Numbered from the stretch's first letter, positions 16,872-25,306 are shown. The stretch: DNA of 64,000 nucleotides from RYN-230 sp963718305 (GCA_963718305.1 CAVQZG010000024.1:124001-188000); one strand, 5' to 3'. A program made the numbers and translations. The notes: generated by a model not told the origin, from the letters alone.

Positions 16872-17459
16872 TCAGCCCGCGCCGGGCGGGCTGCGGGTGA
16901 CCCCGGTCAGCCCGAGGGTGTAGAGGGCGAGCAGGATGGCCGCCGCAGCCCGGACCGCCCAGCCGAACGCCACCACCCCCGGCCCGGAGCGGTTGGCCAG
17001 GCGGGTACCGTCCAGCCGGAATTCGCTGGCCACCTGGGTGCCGGCCAGCTGGATCAGGCCGTCCGGACGGCGGCCGTCGAGTTCGCAGCCGCGAATGCTC
17101 AGCGTGTCAATCCGGGCCCGGCTGGCGCTGACGGCGGGCAGCACACAGGTGTCCAGGAAAAGCCAGGGCAGTTTCGCATCACAGAGGCTCAGGGGCTTAT
17201 CGAAGCGGCATCCGGTAAACCGCAGGCCAATGGCGGCGCTAACGCCATCGAGGTTCAGCTCACCACGAATCCAGGCTCCGCATATCACCACGCCACGGGG
17301 GTCAATTACCTGCGGCGGATCGGGCTTATCGGCACCGGTGAGGATATTGCGGATACTGCTCGCGTCGAGCGACCGACCCGCGGCCCAGGCTCCGGACCTG
17401 CTCCAGGGCAGGGGGAGAAAGTTCGCGGCAATAGCCAAGCCTCGCACCATTTCCGGCAT
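16872..17459 (-). CDS. Pentapeptide-like repeat membrane-associated protein
   Basis: 195-residue protein built from beta-helix-like motifs (GVVICGAWIRGELNLDG, GLRFTGCRFDKPLSL, TLSIRGCELDG, SEFRLDGTRLA). These resemble the short-repeat regions of actinobacterial proteins often labelled membrane-associated oxidoreductase. A hydrophobic helix lies near the C-terminus (RAAAAILLALYTLGLTGV). It is much shorter than those relatives, so it may be a trimmed member. No catalytic motif is visible. The stretch around its start is less GC-rich than the neighbourhood. Confidence 0.6.
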   Translation of the reverse strand: MPEMVRGLAIAANFLPLPWSRSGAWAAGRSLDASSIRNILTGADKPDPPQVIDPRGVVICGAWIRGELNLDGVSAAIGLRFTGCRFDKPLSLCDAKLPWLFLDTCVLPAVSASRARIDTLSIRGCELDGRRPDGLIQLAGTQVASEFRLDGTRLANRSGPGVVAFGWAVRAAAAILLALYTLGLTGVTRSPPGAG

Positions 17460-17524
17460 AGCGGATTAACGGGTTGTTCCGTCCGGTCGCACGGACAGGA
17501 GAACGCCGACCCAGGAGGCTTAAC

Positions 17525-17602
17525 ATGAATGACACGTTACCGTGGCCGGCCGATCTTCCGTTGGCAGTAAAGAACACTGGCCGGCTCCTTATTGCACAAT
17601 AA
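17525..17602 (+). CDS. 25-codon ORF with ideal ribosome site, possible leader peptide
   Basis: AGGAGG (17513-17518) stands exactly 6 nt before ATG 17525. The product, MNDTLPWPADLPLAVKNTG plus six residues, ends at TAA 17600-17602. Codon 5 is TTA, which is rare and often regulatory in high-GC actinobacteria. The stop codon is embedded in a strong hairpin (17577-17612). The next gene, an acetyltransferase, begins 80 nt later on the same strand. The arrangement fits a leader peptide that could control a downstream attenuator. It could also be an independent micropeptide. Confidence 0.5.
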   Translation: MNDTLPWPADLPLAVKNTGRLLIAQ

Positions 17603-17612
17603 GTAAGGCCAG
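17577..17612 (+). promoter_or_regulatory. Two-tier hairpin overlapping the stop codon of the 25-codon ORF
   Basis: Outer arms CTGGCC (17577-17582) and GGCCAG (17607-17612); inner stem CTTATT/AATAAG with a GCAC loop (17588-17603). The TAA of the small ORF lies in the inner 3' arm. A ribosome stopping there would prevent the stem from forming, the usual logic of an attenuator. No T-run follows. Confidence 0.5.
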
Positions 17613-17681
17613 CCTCGTATTAATTCCAGCATTACTGGACCAACTGGCCGCGGCTTCGGGTCCCCGTGTCACGCTAGGTGC

Positions 17682-18533
17682 ATGACCATCTCGATCCCCG
17701 ACCTCGAACAGCGCGCGGCGCTCGGCTGGCGGGCGACGGAGGAAGAGCGGCTGGGTGGCTGGCTGCTCCGCGCCGCGCGCGGGTTCACCGGGCGGGCCAA
17801 CAGCGCACTGGCCACCGGAGATCCCGGGTGGCCGCTGGACCGGGCCGCCCGGGCGGTGCAGGACTGGTACCAGGCCCGCGGCCTGCCTGCCATGATCGCT
17901 ATCCCCCACCCGGCGGGCCAGCCCCAGGCCGTCCCGCTCGACCGCTTCCTCGCCGGGCTGGGCTGGGGCGTGCGGGCCGGTGTGGCGACGGTGATGACCG
18001 CGCCGGCGGAGCGGGTAGCCCTGGTCGCGGGGCCGGTGCCTGCAGGAAGGGATCCGGCGGGGCTAGCGGGAGAGGGCTCGGCGCTAATGCCGATGGAGGT
18101 GCCGATAGCAGTGGAGATGGACCCGGAACCCAGCGAGGACTGGCTGGCCCTGTACCACTACCGCGGGCAGCCGGGCCTGCCGCCGATCGCCCGGCAGGTG
18201 CTCACCTCCGCGCCCTGGCAGGCGTTCGCCTCGATCCGGGACGGCGGCGAGACCATCGCCATCGGCCGGGTGGCCGCGGCGGCGGGCTGGGCCGGGCTGA
18301 CGGCCATCGAGGTCGCCCCCGGGCACCGGCGCCGCGGCCTCGCGACGGTGGTCACCGCCGCCCTCGCCGCCCAGGCTGCCGCGCACGGCGCCGGGCACCT
18401 GTATCTCCAGGTCGAAGACGACAACGAGCCCGCCCGCGCGCTGTACCGCCGTATCGGCTTCAGCGCGCACCATGACTACCATTACCGCATCGCCCCGGAG
18501 CGCCAGAGCCCCGATCCGGCCACCAGCCCCTGA
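17682..18533 (+). CDS. GNAT acetyltransferase (two-domain, Rv0428c-like)
   Basis: 283-residue protein. The N-terminal half resembles the non-catalytic domain of mycobacterial Rv0428c-type acetyltransferases (GGWLLRAARGFTGRANSAL). The C-terminal half is a standard GNAT fold with the acetyl-CoA loop VAPGHRRRGLATVV at about 208-221 and an LYLQVEDDNEPARALYRRIGF block. Substrate unknown. It may be controlled by the small ORF and hairpin just upstream. Confidence 0.8.
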   Translation: MTISIPDLEQRAALGWRATEEERLGGWLLRAARGFTGRANSALATGDPGWPLDRAARAVQDWYQARGLPAMIAIPHPAGQPQAVPLDRFLAGLGWGVRAGVATVMTAPAERVALVAGPVPAGRDPAGLAGEGSALMPMEVPIAVEMDPEPSEDWLALYHYRGQPGLPPIARQVLTSAPWQAFASIRDGGETIAIGRVAAAAGWAGLTAIEVAPGHRRRGLATVVTAALAAQAAAHGAGHLYLQVEDDNEPARALYRRIGFSAHHDYHYRIAPERQSPDPATSP

Positions 18534-18675
18534 TCGACGACCTGCCGTTGTAACCCGGGTGCCGCACTTACGCCCTCACGTTCCGCTGCCGGGCCCGGCC
18601 GGCGGGCCGTTTATCCCTCCTGTGCTGGGCAGACGCAGAATGAAACTGTCAGTGACCTCAGGAAGAGGAGACATC

Positions 18676-19044
18676 ATGGCCGTCACAGCCTTCCAGGACT
18701 ATCCACTGGCGGACCGCGACCGGGAATGGGACGGCGCGGCCGCGGAGAAGCGGATCCGGGCCTGGGCCGGTGCCGAGGAGAAGCCCGACGAAAAGTACCG
18801 GGATGCGCATGTCTGGTACGACAGCGACAACAAGGACAATTTCACGGCCTACAAACTCCTGATCGCCGACGTCATCGACGGCAAGGTCTATGCCGTACCG
18901 CACGGCATCATGGCGGCGGGAAACGTGATGCAGGGTGCCCGAGGTGGCGTTGAACTGCCCAAACAGGACATAGACCGGGTCAGGAGTCACCTCGCCAAGT
19001 ACTACAAGAAGATGGGTGAGGACGCGCCGTGGGACCGCGGGTAG
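18676..19044 (+). CDS. Small protein related to a phage capsid/prohead-protease domain
   Basis: 122-residue cytosolic protein with GGAAGAGGAG as ribosome site. The pattern LADRDREWDGAAAEKRIRAW, then YDSDNKDNFTAYKLLIADVI, VPHGIMAAGNVMQGARGGV and SHLAKYYKKMGEDAPW is, from my knowledge of the family, one found as an extra domain in tailed-phage head proteins (prohead protease or capsid). No other phage gene is near. The likely reading is a stand-alone domesticated domain. Current function unknown. Confidence 0.6.
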   Translation: MAVTAFQDYPLADRDREWDGAAAEKRIRAWAGAEEKPDEKYRDAHVWYDSDNKDNFTAYKLLIADVIDGKVYAVPHGIMAAGNVMQGARGGVELPKQDIDRVRSHLAKYYKKMGEDAPWDRG

Positions 19045-19133
19045 CACGTTTACCCCGGCTCATGGGGGCAGGGTTACCACTAACCAGCCAGAGCTGGCCG
19101 GGCCGCGGCCGGCTCAGGAAGTGAGGTGGAACC

Positions 19134-19412
19134 ATGAACGGCGCCATCATCGCCATCTGGCCCATCGCCCTGCTGATCGCGGCGGCCATCGTGGGCGTCC
19201 CGCTGTGGATGACCCTCCGGCACCGGCAGGCCAGCCCGGACTACCGCGAGGCCCGGGCCCACTACCGCGCCAGGCAGGCCGCCCCGGGGACTCCCGCGGG
19301 CCGTGACCACGTGCCCACCGAGCCGGTCGCGGCCGTGGACGGGCTCACCATCGTGCGCAAGACCGGGACCGCGGACGACGGCGTTACCGTGCCCGCCCAG
19401 CGGCACTGGTAG
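19134..19412 (+). CDS. Small single-span membrane protein
   Basis: 92 residues with one N-terminal transmembrane helix (IIAIWPIALLIAAAIVGVPL) and a polar cytosolic or extracellular tail. A GGAAGTGAGGTGG ribosome site precedes the ATG. No recognisable domain. It follows the phage-like small gene by 89 bp. Confidence 0.6.
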   Translation: MNGAIIAIWPIALLIAAAIVGVPLWMTLRHRQASPDYREARAHYRARQAAPGTPAGRDHVPTEPVAAVDGLTIVRKTGTADDGVTVPAQRHW

Positions 19413-19517
19413 GTCACGCTCCCGGCGGATGACCCGCGACTGGTCCCGTTCCCGGTCGCTCTGACCAGTAATCGCTGATCCCGGACCATAGGCCAGGGTG
19501 CCCCGGGCCGTAATCTG

Positions 19518-20054
19518 CTAGCGGCCGGGCTCGGGGACGGGGAACACGCCGGTGGCATGCCGCCGGGCAAGTTCACGGTAGATCCGGGGGTTGGTCGCAA
19601 CCCACTGCCCGGCTCCGCCGGTGACCGGCCCGGCCACCCGGGCGGGTACGCCGACCGCGAGCATGCCCTCAGGGATCTCCATCCCCGGAGGCACCGTGGC
19701 CCCGGCCGCGACCAGGGCGCGCGGCCCGACGACGGCACCATCGAGCACGGTGGCCCCGTTGCCGATCAGTGCCTCGGCGTGCACCACGGCGCCGTGCACC
19801 ACGCACAGATGCCCGATCGTGGCCCCCTCGCCGACCTCGGTGACCGGATCGGGTCCGCCGTGCAGCACCGAGCCGTCCTGGACGTTCGCGCCGCGGCGCA
19901 CCAGGATCGGCCCGAAGTCGGCCCGGAGCACCGCCCCGTACCAGATGGACGCCTCGGCCTCGACGCGGACGTCGCCCACCAGGGTGGCGGTGGGGGCGAT
20001 CCAGGCCTCAGGGCTCACCGTGGGCGCGACACCCTCGAAAGAGAACAATGGCAC
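19518..20054 (-). CDS. Gamma-class carbonic anhydrase family protein
   Basis: 178-residue left-handed beta-helix hexapeptide protein. Typical turns include APTATLVGDVRVEAEASIWY, GANVQDGSVLHGG and GATIGHLCVVHGAVVHAEAL. The histidines in SVLH, IGHLC and VVHGA match the zinc ligands of gamma carbonic anhydrases. Some members are active only after oxidation and others are not enzymes. GTG at 20054 places the family N-terminus correctly; the upstream extension is Arg-rich shadow. The 287 bp upstream (20055-20341) hold no recognisable gene. Confidence 0.85.
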   Translation of the reverse strand: MPLFSFEGVAPTVSPEAWIAPTATLVGDVRVEAEASIWYGAVLRADFGPILVRRGANVQDGSVLHGGPDPVTEVGEGATIGHLCVVHGAVVHAEALIGNGATVLDGAVVGPRALVAAGATVPPGMEIPEGMLAVGVPARVAGPVTGGAGQWVATNPRIYRELARRHATGVFPVPEPGR

Positions 20055-20341
20055 TCGCCCATGATGCACTGCTGGGCCGCCCGCGAGCCTCCCGGCCCGG
20101 AAGCTCACCGGATGCAGACGACGCAGCGTTACCGCGAGCGCCGGATATTGGCGGCTTTATCACCCGCGATATGACACGCCGTACGCGATTCTGGGGCCTC
20201 ATTCCGGGGTCTCACGCTCACGCCGAGTTACATTAGGAAATGTGTTCGCCTACGAAGTTTCATCCCGGCCGGTGGAGCTTGTCCGATTCGGCGCCGCGCG
20301 ACGGAGCATGCTCACGGCTGCAACCCGCCCACGGTGGTCGC

Positions 20342-20611
20342 ATGACATCTCCGGATGACGCCTGCCAGCCCCAGGCGGCCCCGGCCCCCAGCACAGTGTC
20401 CAATCGGGCGGAGCCCGATCATGCGGGCAGCGTGCTGTGCCGCCTCCTCATCGGCCACCCTGACGTCGTCGACATCGAGATCCTCGGCCAGACCGAGATC
20501 CTGGAGGGAATAACGTCCTATTCACTGGGTGTGCTGCTGCCCGGCGGCCGGGAACTCTACATCGACGTGGAGGACGCGCCCGCGGCCCCGCCGGCCTCCG
20601 GGCGCTCGTAA
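20342..20611 (+). CDS. Small hypothetical protein
   Basis: 89 residues; the middle (VLCRLLIGHPDVVDIEILGQ and GVLLPGGRELYIDVED) looks like a small folded alpha/beta domain, flanked by Pro/Ala-rich ends. ATG 20342 has GGTGG upstream. The last 55 bp overlap the end of the convergent DUF2127 gene, so one of the two termini may be mis-set. Family not recognised. Confidence 0.5.
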   Translation: MTSPDDACQPQAAPAPSTVSNRAEPDHAGSVLCRLLIGHPDVVDIEILGQTEILEGITSYSLGVLLPGGRELYIDVEDAPAAPPASGRS

Positions 20612-21489
20612 GCCGGAGCCGGGCCGGCCGGGAACGGCTGCGGGGTGGCCCGCTCGATAGCGGGCCAGCCGACGTCCGCGTCGTAGTCGGCCCGCTCGGC
20701 CCGCCCGCCGCCGCGCAGCCCGAACAGCCGCTTGGAGAACAGCAGGTACGCGACGATGGCCAGGTTGATGACCAGGGTAAGAACCTTCAGCGCGGTCACG
20801 CCCTTGATGAGCTCGTCAATCTCGTACGGCACGAATACCACCGTCGCCACGAACGTCAGGTATTCGGCCCAGCGGCGGCCCAGCCACAGGCCGACCGCCT
20901 CGACGCCCTCCAGGACCGCGTACGCGGCGATAGCCACCCCGACCAGGTACAGGTTCGTGATGCTGACCGCGAACAGCCGCTGCAGGTCGTGCACGACGCC
21001 CCGGCGGCTGGTGACCATCGGGCCGCCAAGACCGCCCTGCAGATCGTGCAGGATGCGGGTGAAGTCCGCGTCCAGCGCGGCCTTGTGGCCGGCGAAGAGG
21101 AACACGGCCGCGGCGAGCGCGGACAGGACCAGGAAATGCAGGACCCGGTCGATGGCGATCAGCCGCAGGACATAGCGGTCGCGCAGTGGCTTGCCGCGCA
21201 GGGGGAGGGTGATCTCCTCCCGGGACGGCGGGTAGCGCCGGGCCGGCTGGGCCGGGGGCGTGAGCACCACCCAGGAGTCGCAGCGCAGGCAGCGGTACCA
21301 GCGCAGCCCGCCCGATTCCCGGGCAAAGAGCTGGTCGCCGGCCCGCAGCTCAGCCGCGTCCGTGCCGAGCAGCTCGTGGCCGTGCAGGCCGCACCCGATG
21401 AGCTCGTAGCGGAGCTTGGGGAGGTACCGCCGCGGCTGCTCGGTGCCCGGCGCCGCCGTGGGGGCGGGCGCTGGGGTACCGGTAGTCAT
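20557..21489 (-). CDS. DUF2127 family membrane protein
   Basis: 310 residues. An N-terminal segment holds a possible metal site (GCGLHGHELLG and CLRCDSWVVL), followed by a DUF2127-type region with four hydrophobic helices (around 115-135, 175-200, 210-225 and 235-252) and the FVPYEIDELIKG loop common in the family. The last 50 residues are disordered. DUF2127 proteins are inner-membrane proteins of unknown role. Confidence 0.78.
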   Translation of the reverse strand: MTTGTPAPAPTAAPGTEQPRRYLPKLRYELIGCGLHGHELLGTDAAELRAGDQLFARESGGLRWYRCLRCDSWVVLTPPAQPARRYPPSREEITLPLRGKPLRDRYVLRLIAIDRVLHFLVLSALAAAVFLFAGHKAALDADFTRILHDLQGGLGGPMVTSRRGVVHDLQRLFAVSITNLYLVGVAIAAYAVLEGVEAVGLWLGRRWAEYLTFVATVVFVPYEIDELIKGVTALKVLTLVINLAIVAYLLFSKRLFGLRGGGRAERADYDADVGWPAIERATPQPFPAGPAPAYERPEAGGAAGASSTSM

Positions 21490-21529
21490 ACGTGCGTGCT
21501 ACCCGCCGGGAGCCGTCCGGAACGGTCAT

Positions 21530-22459
21530 TCAGGAATGAATGGCGCCCGCCGGCAGGCGTACGCCGGTCAGCCGCTCGGCTTCGGCCCACAGCCGGGCCG
21601 CGGCCGCGGTGTCCCGGGCCCGGCGGGGCGGGCGGACGAAAGTCGTAGGCCCGACCAGCCCCATGCTGCCGCGCGGACCGTAGTACCCGCCGGACACGGC
21701 GGCCGGGCTGGTGGCGGCGAACAGCAGTGGCTCGGTGCCCGGCCCGACCTCCTGCGACGGGAGGAAGTGCAGGCTGTTGAACATCGTCCGCTTGGGCTTG
21801 TCCCGGCCCAGGCTGGCCCCGGCGGTCTGCAGGTTCGTGCGGGTGAACCCCGGGTGCGCCGCGTTGCTCATCAGGTTCCAGTCGCGCTCGGCCGCGATCG
21901 CGGCCAGACGCAGGCTCATCATCAGGTCCGCCAGCTTGGACTGGGCGTAGGAGAAGTTCGCGCTGTAGCGGCGTTCCCACTCCAGGTCGGCGAAGTGGAT
22001 CCGGCCGAAGTTCGCGACGCCGCTGCTCATCGTGACCACCCGCGGCGCCGGGGCGGCCAGCACCACGGGCAGCAGCCGGAGGGTCAGCGCGAACGGGCCG
22101 AGGAAGTTACTGCCGAACTGCAGCTCGAATCCGTCGGCCGTGGTCATCCGGGTCGGCGGGGCCATCACGCCGGCGTTGTTGACGAGCAAGTCGACCGGGG
22201 TGCCGTCGTCAAGAAGGCCGTCGCTGAACTCCCGGACCGAGGCCAGGTCGGCCAGGTCTATGCGGCGCACCTCGAGCGAGGCGCCCGGGTGGCGGGCCAG
22301 GATCCCGGCCCGCGCCTGGTCGCCCTTGGCCACCGTGCGGACGGCCATGATGACGTGGGCGCCCGCCTCGGCCAGCCGCCGGGCCGCCTCCTGGCCGGTG
22401 CCGCTGTTGGCGCCGGTGACGATGGCGCGCTTGCCGGTCTGATCCGGGACCGTGTACAT
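21530..22459 (-). CDS. SDR family oxidoreductase (retinol-dehydrogenase-like)
   Basis: 309-residue NAD(P)-dependent dehydrogenase. Cofactor motif VTGANSGTGQEAA at 14-26, NNAG at about 93-96, and catalytic Ser plus YAQSK (Tyr, Lys) near 170-175. The extended length and GANSGTG form resemble the WWOX/retinol dehydrogenase-like group. Divergent from a TetR gene with three operator copies between them, so that TetR protein almost certainly controls this gene. Confidence 0.88.
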   Translation of the reverse strand: MYTVPDQTGKRAIVTGANSGTGQEAARRLAEAGAHVIMAVRTVAKGDQARAGILARHPGASLEVRRIDLADLASVREFSDGLLDDGTPVDLLVNNAGVMAPPTRMTTADGFELQFGSNFLGPFALTLRLLPVVLAAPAPRVVTMSSGVANFGRIHFADLEWERRYSANFSYAQSKLADLMMSLRLAAIAAERDWNLMSNAAHPGFTRTNLQTAGASLGRDKPKRTMFNSLHFLPSQEVGPGTEPLLFAATSPAAVSGGYYGPRGSMGLVGPTTFVRPPRRARDTAAAARLWAEAERLTGVRLPAGAIHS

Positions 22460-22487
22460 GGGGAATCGTTCCTTCCGGGCCTCTGAA

Positions 22488-22553
22488 AGACCATCGGTCT
22501 GTTATTCACGAACGTAGCAGACCGATGGTCTGTACACAAGGGACCGGCGGTCT
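22488..22553. promoter_or_regulatory. Three 13-bp TetR-type operators (AGACCnnnGGTCT)
   Basis: Copies at 22488-22500 (AGACCATCGGTCT), 22519-22531 (AGACCGATGGTCT) and 22541-22553 (GGACCGGCGGTCT). The first two are exact reverse complements of each other. Starts are 31 and 22 bp apart, close to whole helical turns, which favours cooperative binding on one DNA face. They lie between the SDR gene and the TetR gene, and the last one abuts the TetR start. Confidence 0.75.
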
Positions 22554-22567
22554 GTAAAATGCTGCCC

Positions 22568-23248
22568 ATGACCACGTTCCAGCGTGCGCGCAGCGAGGAG
22601 CAGCGGGAGGTGCGCCGCCGGGCCATCCTCGACACCGCCGCGGCGATGCTGGCCGAGATGCCGGTCGCCGAGGTCACACTCAACGAGCTCAGCCGGCGGG
22701 TGGGCCTGGCCAAGTCCAACGTGCTCCGCTACTTCGAGTCCCGCGAGGCCGTGCTGCTGGAACTGCTCGATTCGGCGTGGCAGGAATGGCTGACCGGTCT
22801 CGAGGCGGACCTGGGCGGGGTGATCGACGCCGCCGCTCCCCCGGCCGAGCGGGGTGATCAGCTGGCCGCCGCGCTGGCCGCGTCGCTGGCCGCCCGGCCG
22901 GTGCTGTGCGACCTGCTCAGCGCGCAGGCCGCAGTGCTCGAGCGGAACGTCTCCCCCCAGGTCGCCGCCGCCTACAAGCGGGCGGCCCTGGCGGACGTCA
23001 GCCGGCTGGGCCACGTGCTGGTCCGCCACCTGGGCGAACTCGGTCGCCGCGACGCGGAACGGCTCGGCGCCGGCCTGCTCCTGGTGGCGGGCGCGGTGTG
23101 GGCGCATGCCCAGCCGTCGGCTGCCGTGCTCGCGGCCTACGAGGCTGATCCCGCCCTGGCTGTCCTGCGGACCGACTTCACCGCGACCCTGCGTGAAGTG
23201 CTCGAGGTGCTGATCGCCGGCCTGCTGGCCCGGTCCTCGCGACCGTAA
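22568..23248 (+). CDS. TetR family regulator
   Basis: 226-residue repressor. The helix-turn-helix is in VTLNELSRRVGLAKSNVLRYFESREAVLLE at about 37-66 (shortened here in two parts: LNELSRRVGLAKSNVLRYF). The C-terminal ligand domain is of the TetR_C_17-like sort. ATG 22568 is taken as start; another ATG at 22559 would add three residues. There is no clear ribosome site, and an operator copy overlaps the leader. Likely represses itself and the divergent SDR gene. Confidence 0.85.
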   Translation: MTTFQRARSEEQREVRRRAILDTAAAMLAEMPVAEVTLNELSRRVGLAKSNVLRYFESREAVLLELLDSAWQEWLTGLEADLGGVIDAAAPPAERGDQLAAALAASLAARPVLCDLLSAQAAVLERNVSPQVAAAYKRAALADVSRLGHVLVRHLGELGRRDAERLGAGLLLVAGAVWAHAQPSAAVLAAYEADPALAVLRTDFTATLREVLEVLIAGLLARSSRP

Positions 23249-23316
23249 ACCGGTTGCCCTCCCGGGCCCGGATCTGCTGGACTCACCGGAAATCAGCGAG
23301 CCACCAGGAGGGTGAC

Positions 23317-23427
23317 GTGCGAGCAGCGTTCATGTCCAGCCAGAAGGGACCGGTTGCCCAAACCAAGGACATGACGCTTAGTGAGCACGCTGAACCTGGG
23401 GATCGTGGCGCACGTAGACGCCGGTAA
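23317..23427 (+). CDS. Overlapping 36-codon leader ORF of the ribosomal protection gene
   Basis: AGGAGG (23306-23311) stands 5 nt before GTG 23317, a much better ribosome site than that of the downstream gene. The ORF runs 36 codons to TAA 23425-23427 and overlaps the first 47 nt of the downstream ribosomal protection GTPase in another frame (+1). Its product starts MRAAFMSSQKGPVAQTKD. Translation of this ORF would occlude or regulate the GTG at 23381. Leader-peptide control is well known for ribosome-targeting resistance genes, including tet(M) and erm. It could be chance, but the ribosome site is hard to explain otherwise. Confidence 0.5.
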   Translation: MRAAFMSSQKGPVAQTKDMTLSEHAEPGDRGARRRR

Positions 23428-25306
23428 GACCAGCCTGACCGAGCGGCTGCTGTTCGCCGCCGGGGTCATCGACGGCATCGGCCGCGTCGACGACGGGAAT
23501 ACCCAGACCGACACCATGGCGCTGGAACGCCAGCGCGGGATCACCATCAAGTCCGCCGTCGTGTCGTTCGCCGTCGGCGACCTCACCGTGAACCTGATCG
23601 ACACGCCCGGCCACCCGGATTTCATCGCGGAAGTCGAGCGGACCCTGGCCGTGCTGGACGGCGCGGTGCTGGTGATCTCCGCGGTCGAGGGCGTGCAGGC
23701 GCAGACCCGGGTGCTGATGCGGGCCCTCAGGCGGCTGGCCCTCCCGACGCTCATCTTCGTGAACAAGATCGACCGGGCCGGCGCCCGGGACGAGCAGGTG
23801 CTGGCGGAGATCCGCGAGAAGCTGACCCCCGAGATCGTCTCGATGGGGACGGTCCAGGATCCCGGCACCCGCCGTGCCGTCTTCAGTCCCTGCGGCGCGG
23901 GCGATGCGGCCTTCGCGGCCCGGCTGGCGGATGTGCTGGCCGACCACGACGACGGGTTCCTGGCCGCATACCTGGATGACGAGACGGCCGTCTCCTACGG
24001 CCAGCTGCGGGCCGGCCTGGCCACCGCGGTCCGTCGCGGGCGCGTGCACCCGGTGTTCTGCGGCTCGGCCATCACCGGCGCGGGCGTCGGCACGCTGACC
24101 AGCGGGCTGCGGGAATTCCTGCCTGCCGCCGGGGGCAACCCGGACGGGCCGGTCTCAGGGGTGATCTTCAAAGTCGAGCGGGGCCGGGCCGGGGAGAAGA
24201 TTGCTTACGCCCGGATGTTCTCAGGCACCGTACGGACCCGGGACCGGCTGCGCTTCGGCCGTGACCAGGAGGGGCGGGTCACCGCGATCAGCGTCTTCGG
24301 GGGCGGCCCGGCCGCGCCCCGGGCCTGCGTCGCCGCCGGGCAGATCGGGAAACTTCAGGGTCTGGCCGCCATCCGCATCGGCGACACCCTCGGCCGGGGC
24401 CGGGCTGCCCCGCCGGGCGCACAGTTCGCCCCGCCCAGCCTGGAAACCGTGGTCGTGCCCGCCCGCCCCGCCGACCAGGGGGCGCTGCGGGCGGCCCTGG
24501 GCCAGCTCGCTGAGCAGGACCCACTGATCAACGTGCGCCAGGACGACGCGCGGCAGGAGATACTCGTCTCCCTTTACGGCGAGGTGCAGAAGGAAGTCAT
24601 CCAGGCCACGCTGGCCGCGGACTTCGGCATCGACGCCGGTTTCCGCGAGACGACGACCATCTGCATCGAGCGCCCGGCCGGCGCGGGCACGGCCGCAGAA
24701 TTCCTGGGCGATCAGGCCAACCCCTTCCGGGCCACGGTCGGGCTGCGGATCGTTCCCGCGCAGGCCGGCTCGGGTGTGCGGTTCCGGCTGGGCATCGAGC
24801 GCGGGGCGCTGCCGGCGGCGTTCCAGAAGGCCGTCGAGGAGACCGTCCACCAGACGCTGCGGCAGGGACTCCGCGGGTGGCAGGTCACCGACGCCGTGGT
24901 CACCCTCACCCACTCCGGGTTCACTCCCCCGCCGCCGTCCGGCTGGAGTAAGTGGTCCAGCTCAGCCGGGGATTTCCGGAACCTGACCCCGCTCGTGCTG
25001 ATGAGCGCGCTGCGCCAGGCCGGCACCCGGGTCTACGAGCCGGTGCACCGCTTTCACCTGGAGGCGCCGGCCGACACGGCCTGGTCGGTGCTGCCGGCCC
25101 TGGCCCGGCTGGGAGCCGTCCCGGACGGGCCGGTGACCCAGGGCTCGCTGCTCACCGTGACCGGCGACATCCCGGCCGCCCAGGTGCACGAGCTGAGGCA
25201 GCAGTTGCCGGGCCTGACGCACGGCGCGGGCATCCTGGACGCCACGTTCGGCTACTACCGGCTGGCCCGCGGCCCCGCTCAGTCGAAGCGGCGGGCGCTC
25301 GGGTAA
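23381..25306 (+). CDS. Tet(M)/Otr(A)-like ribosomal protection GTPase
   Basis: 641-residue EF-G-like GTPase. G motifs: AHVDAGKTS (G1) at 9-17, RGITIKS (G2), DTPGH (G3), NKID (G4). The domain order follows EF-G, with a C-terminal EFG_IV/EFG_C part. Length and sequence match the actinobacterial Otr(A)/Tet group that releases tetracyclines from the ribosome; chromosomal members may protect from self-made or foreign ribosome-binding compounds. GTG 23381 has only a weak, distant AAGGA, and a leader ORF overlaps the start. The last 28 bp overlap the convergent SDR gene. Confidence 0.87.
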   Translation: MSTLNLGIVAHVDAGKTSLTERLLFAAGVIDGIGRVDDGNTQTDTMALERQRGITIKSAVVSFAVGDLTVNLIDTPGHPDFIAEVERTLAVLDGAVLVISAVEGVQAQTRVLMRALRRLALPTLIFVNKIDRAGARDEQVLAEIREKLTPEIVSMGTVQDPGTRRAVFSPCGAGDAAFAARLADVLADHDDGFLAAYLDDETAVSYGQLRAGLATAVRRGRVHPVFCGSAITGAGVGTLTSGLREFLPAAGGNPDGPVSGVIFKVERGRAGEKIAYARMFSGTVRTRDRLRFGRDQEGRVTAISVFGGGPAAPRACVAAGQIGKLQGLAAIRIGDTLGRGRAAPPGAQFAPPSLETVVVPARPADQGALRAALGQLAEQDPLINVRQDDARQEILVSLYGEVQKEVIQATLAADFGIDAGFRETTTICIERPAGAGTAAEFLGDQANPFRATVGLRIVPAQAGSGVRFRLGIERGALPAAFQKAVEETVHQTLRQGLRGWQVTDAVVTLTHSGFTPPPPSGWSKWSSSAGDFRNLTPLVLMSALRQAGTRVYEPVHRFHLEAPADTAWSVLPALARLGAVPDGPVTQGSLLTVTGDIPAAQVHELRQQLPGLTHGAGILDATFGYYRLARGPAQSKRRALG

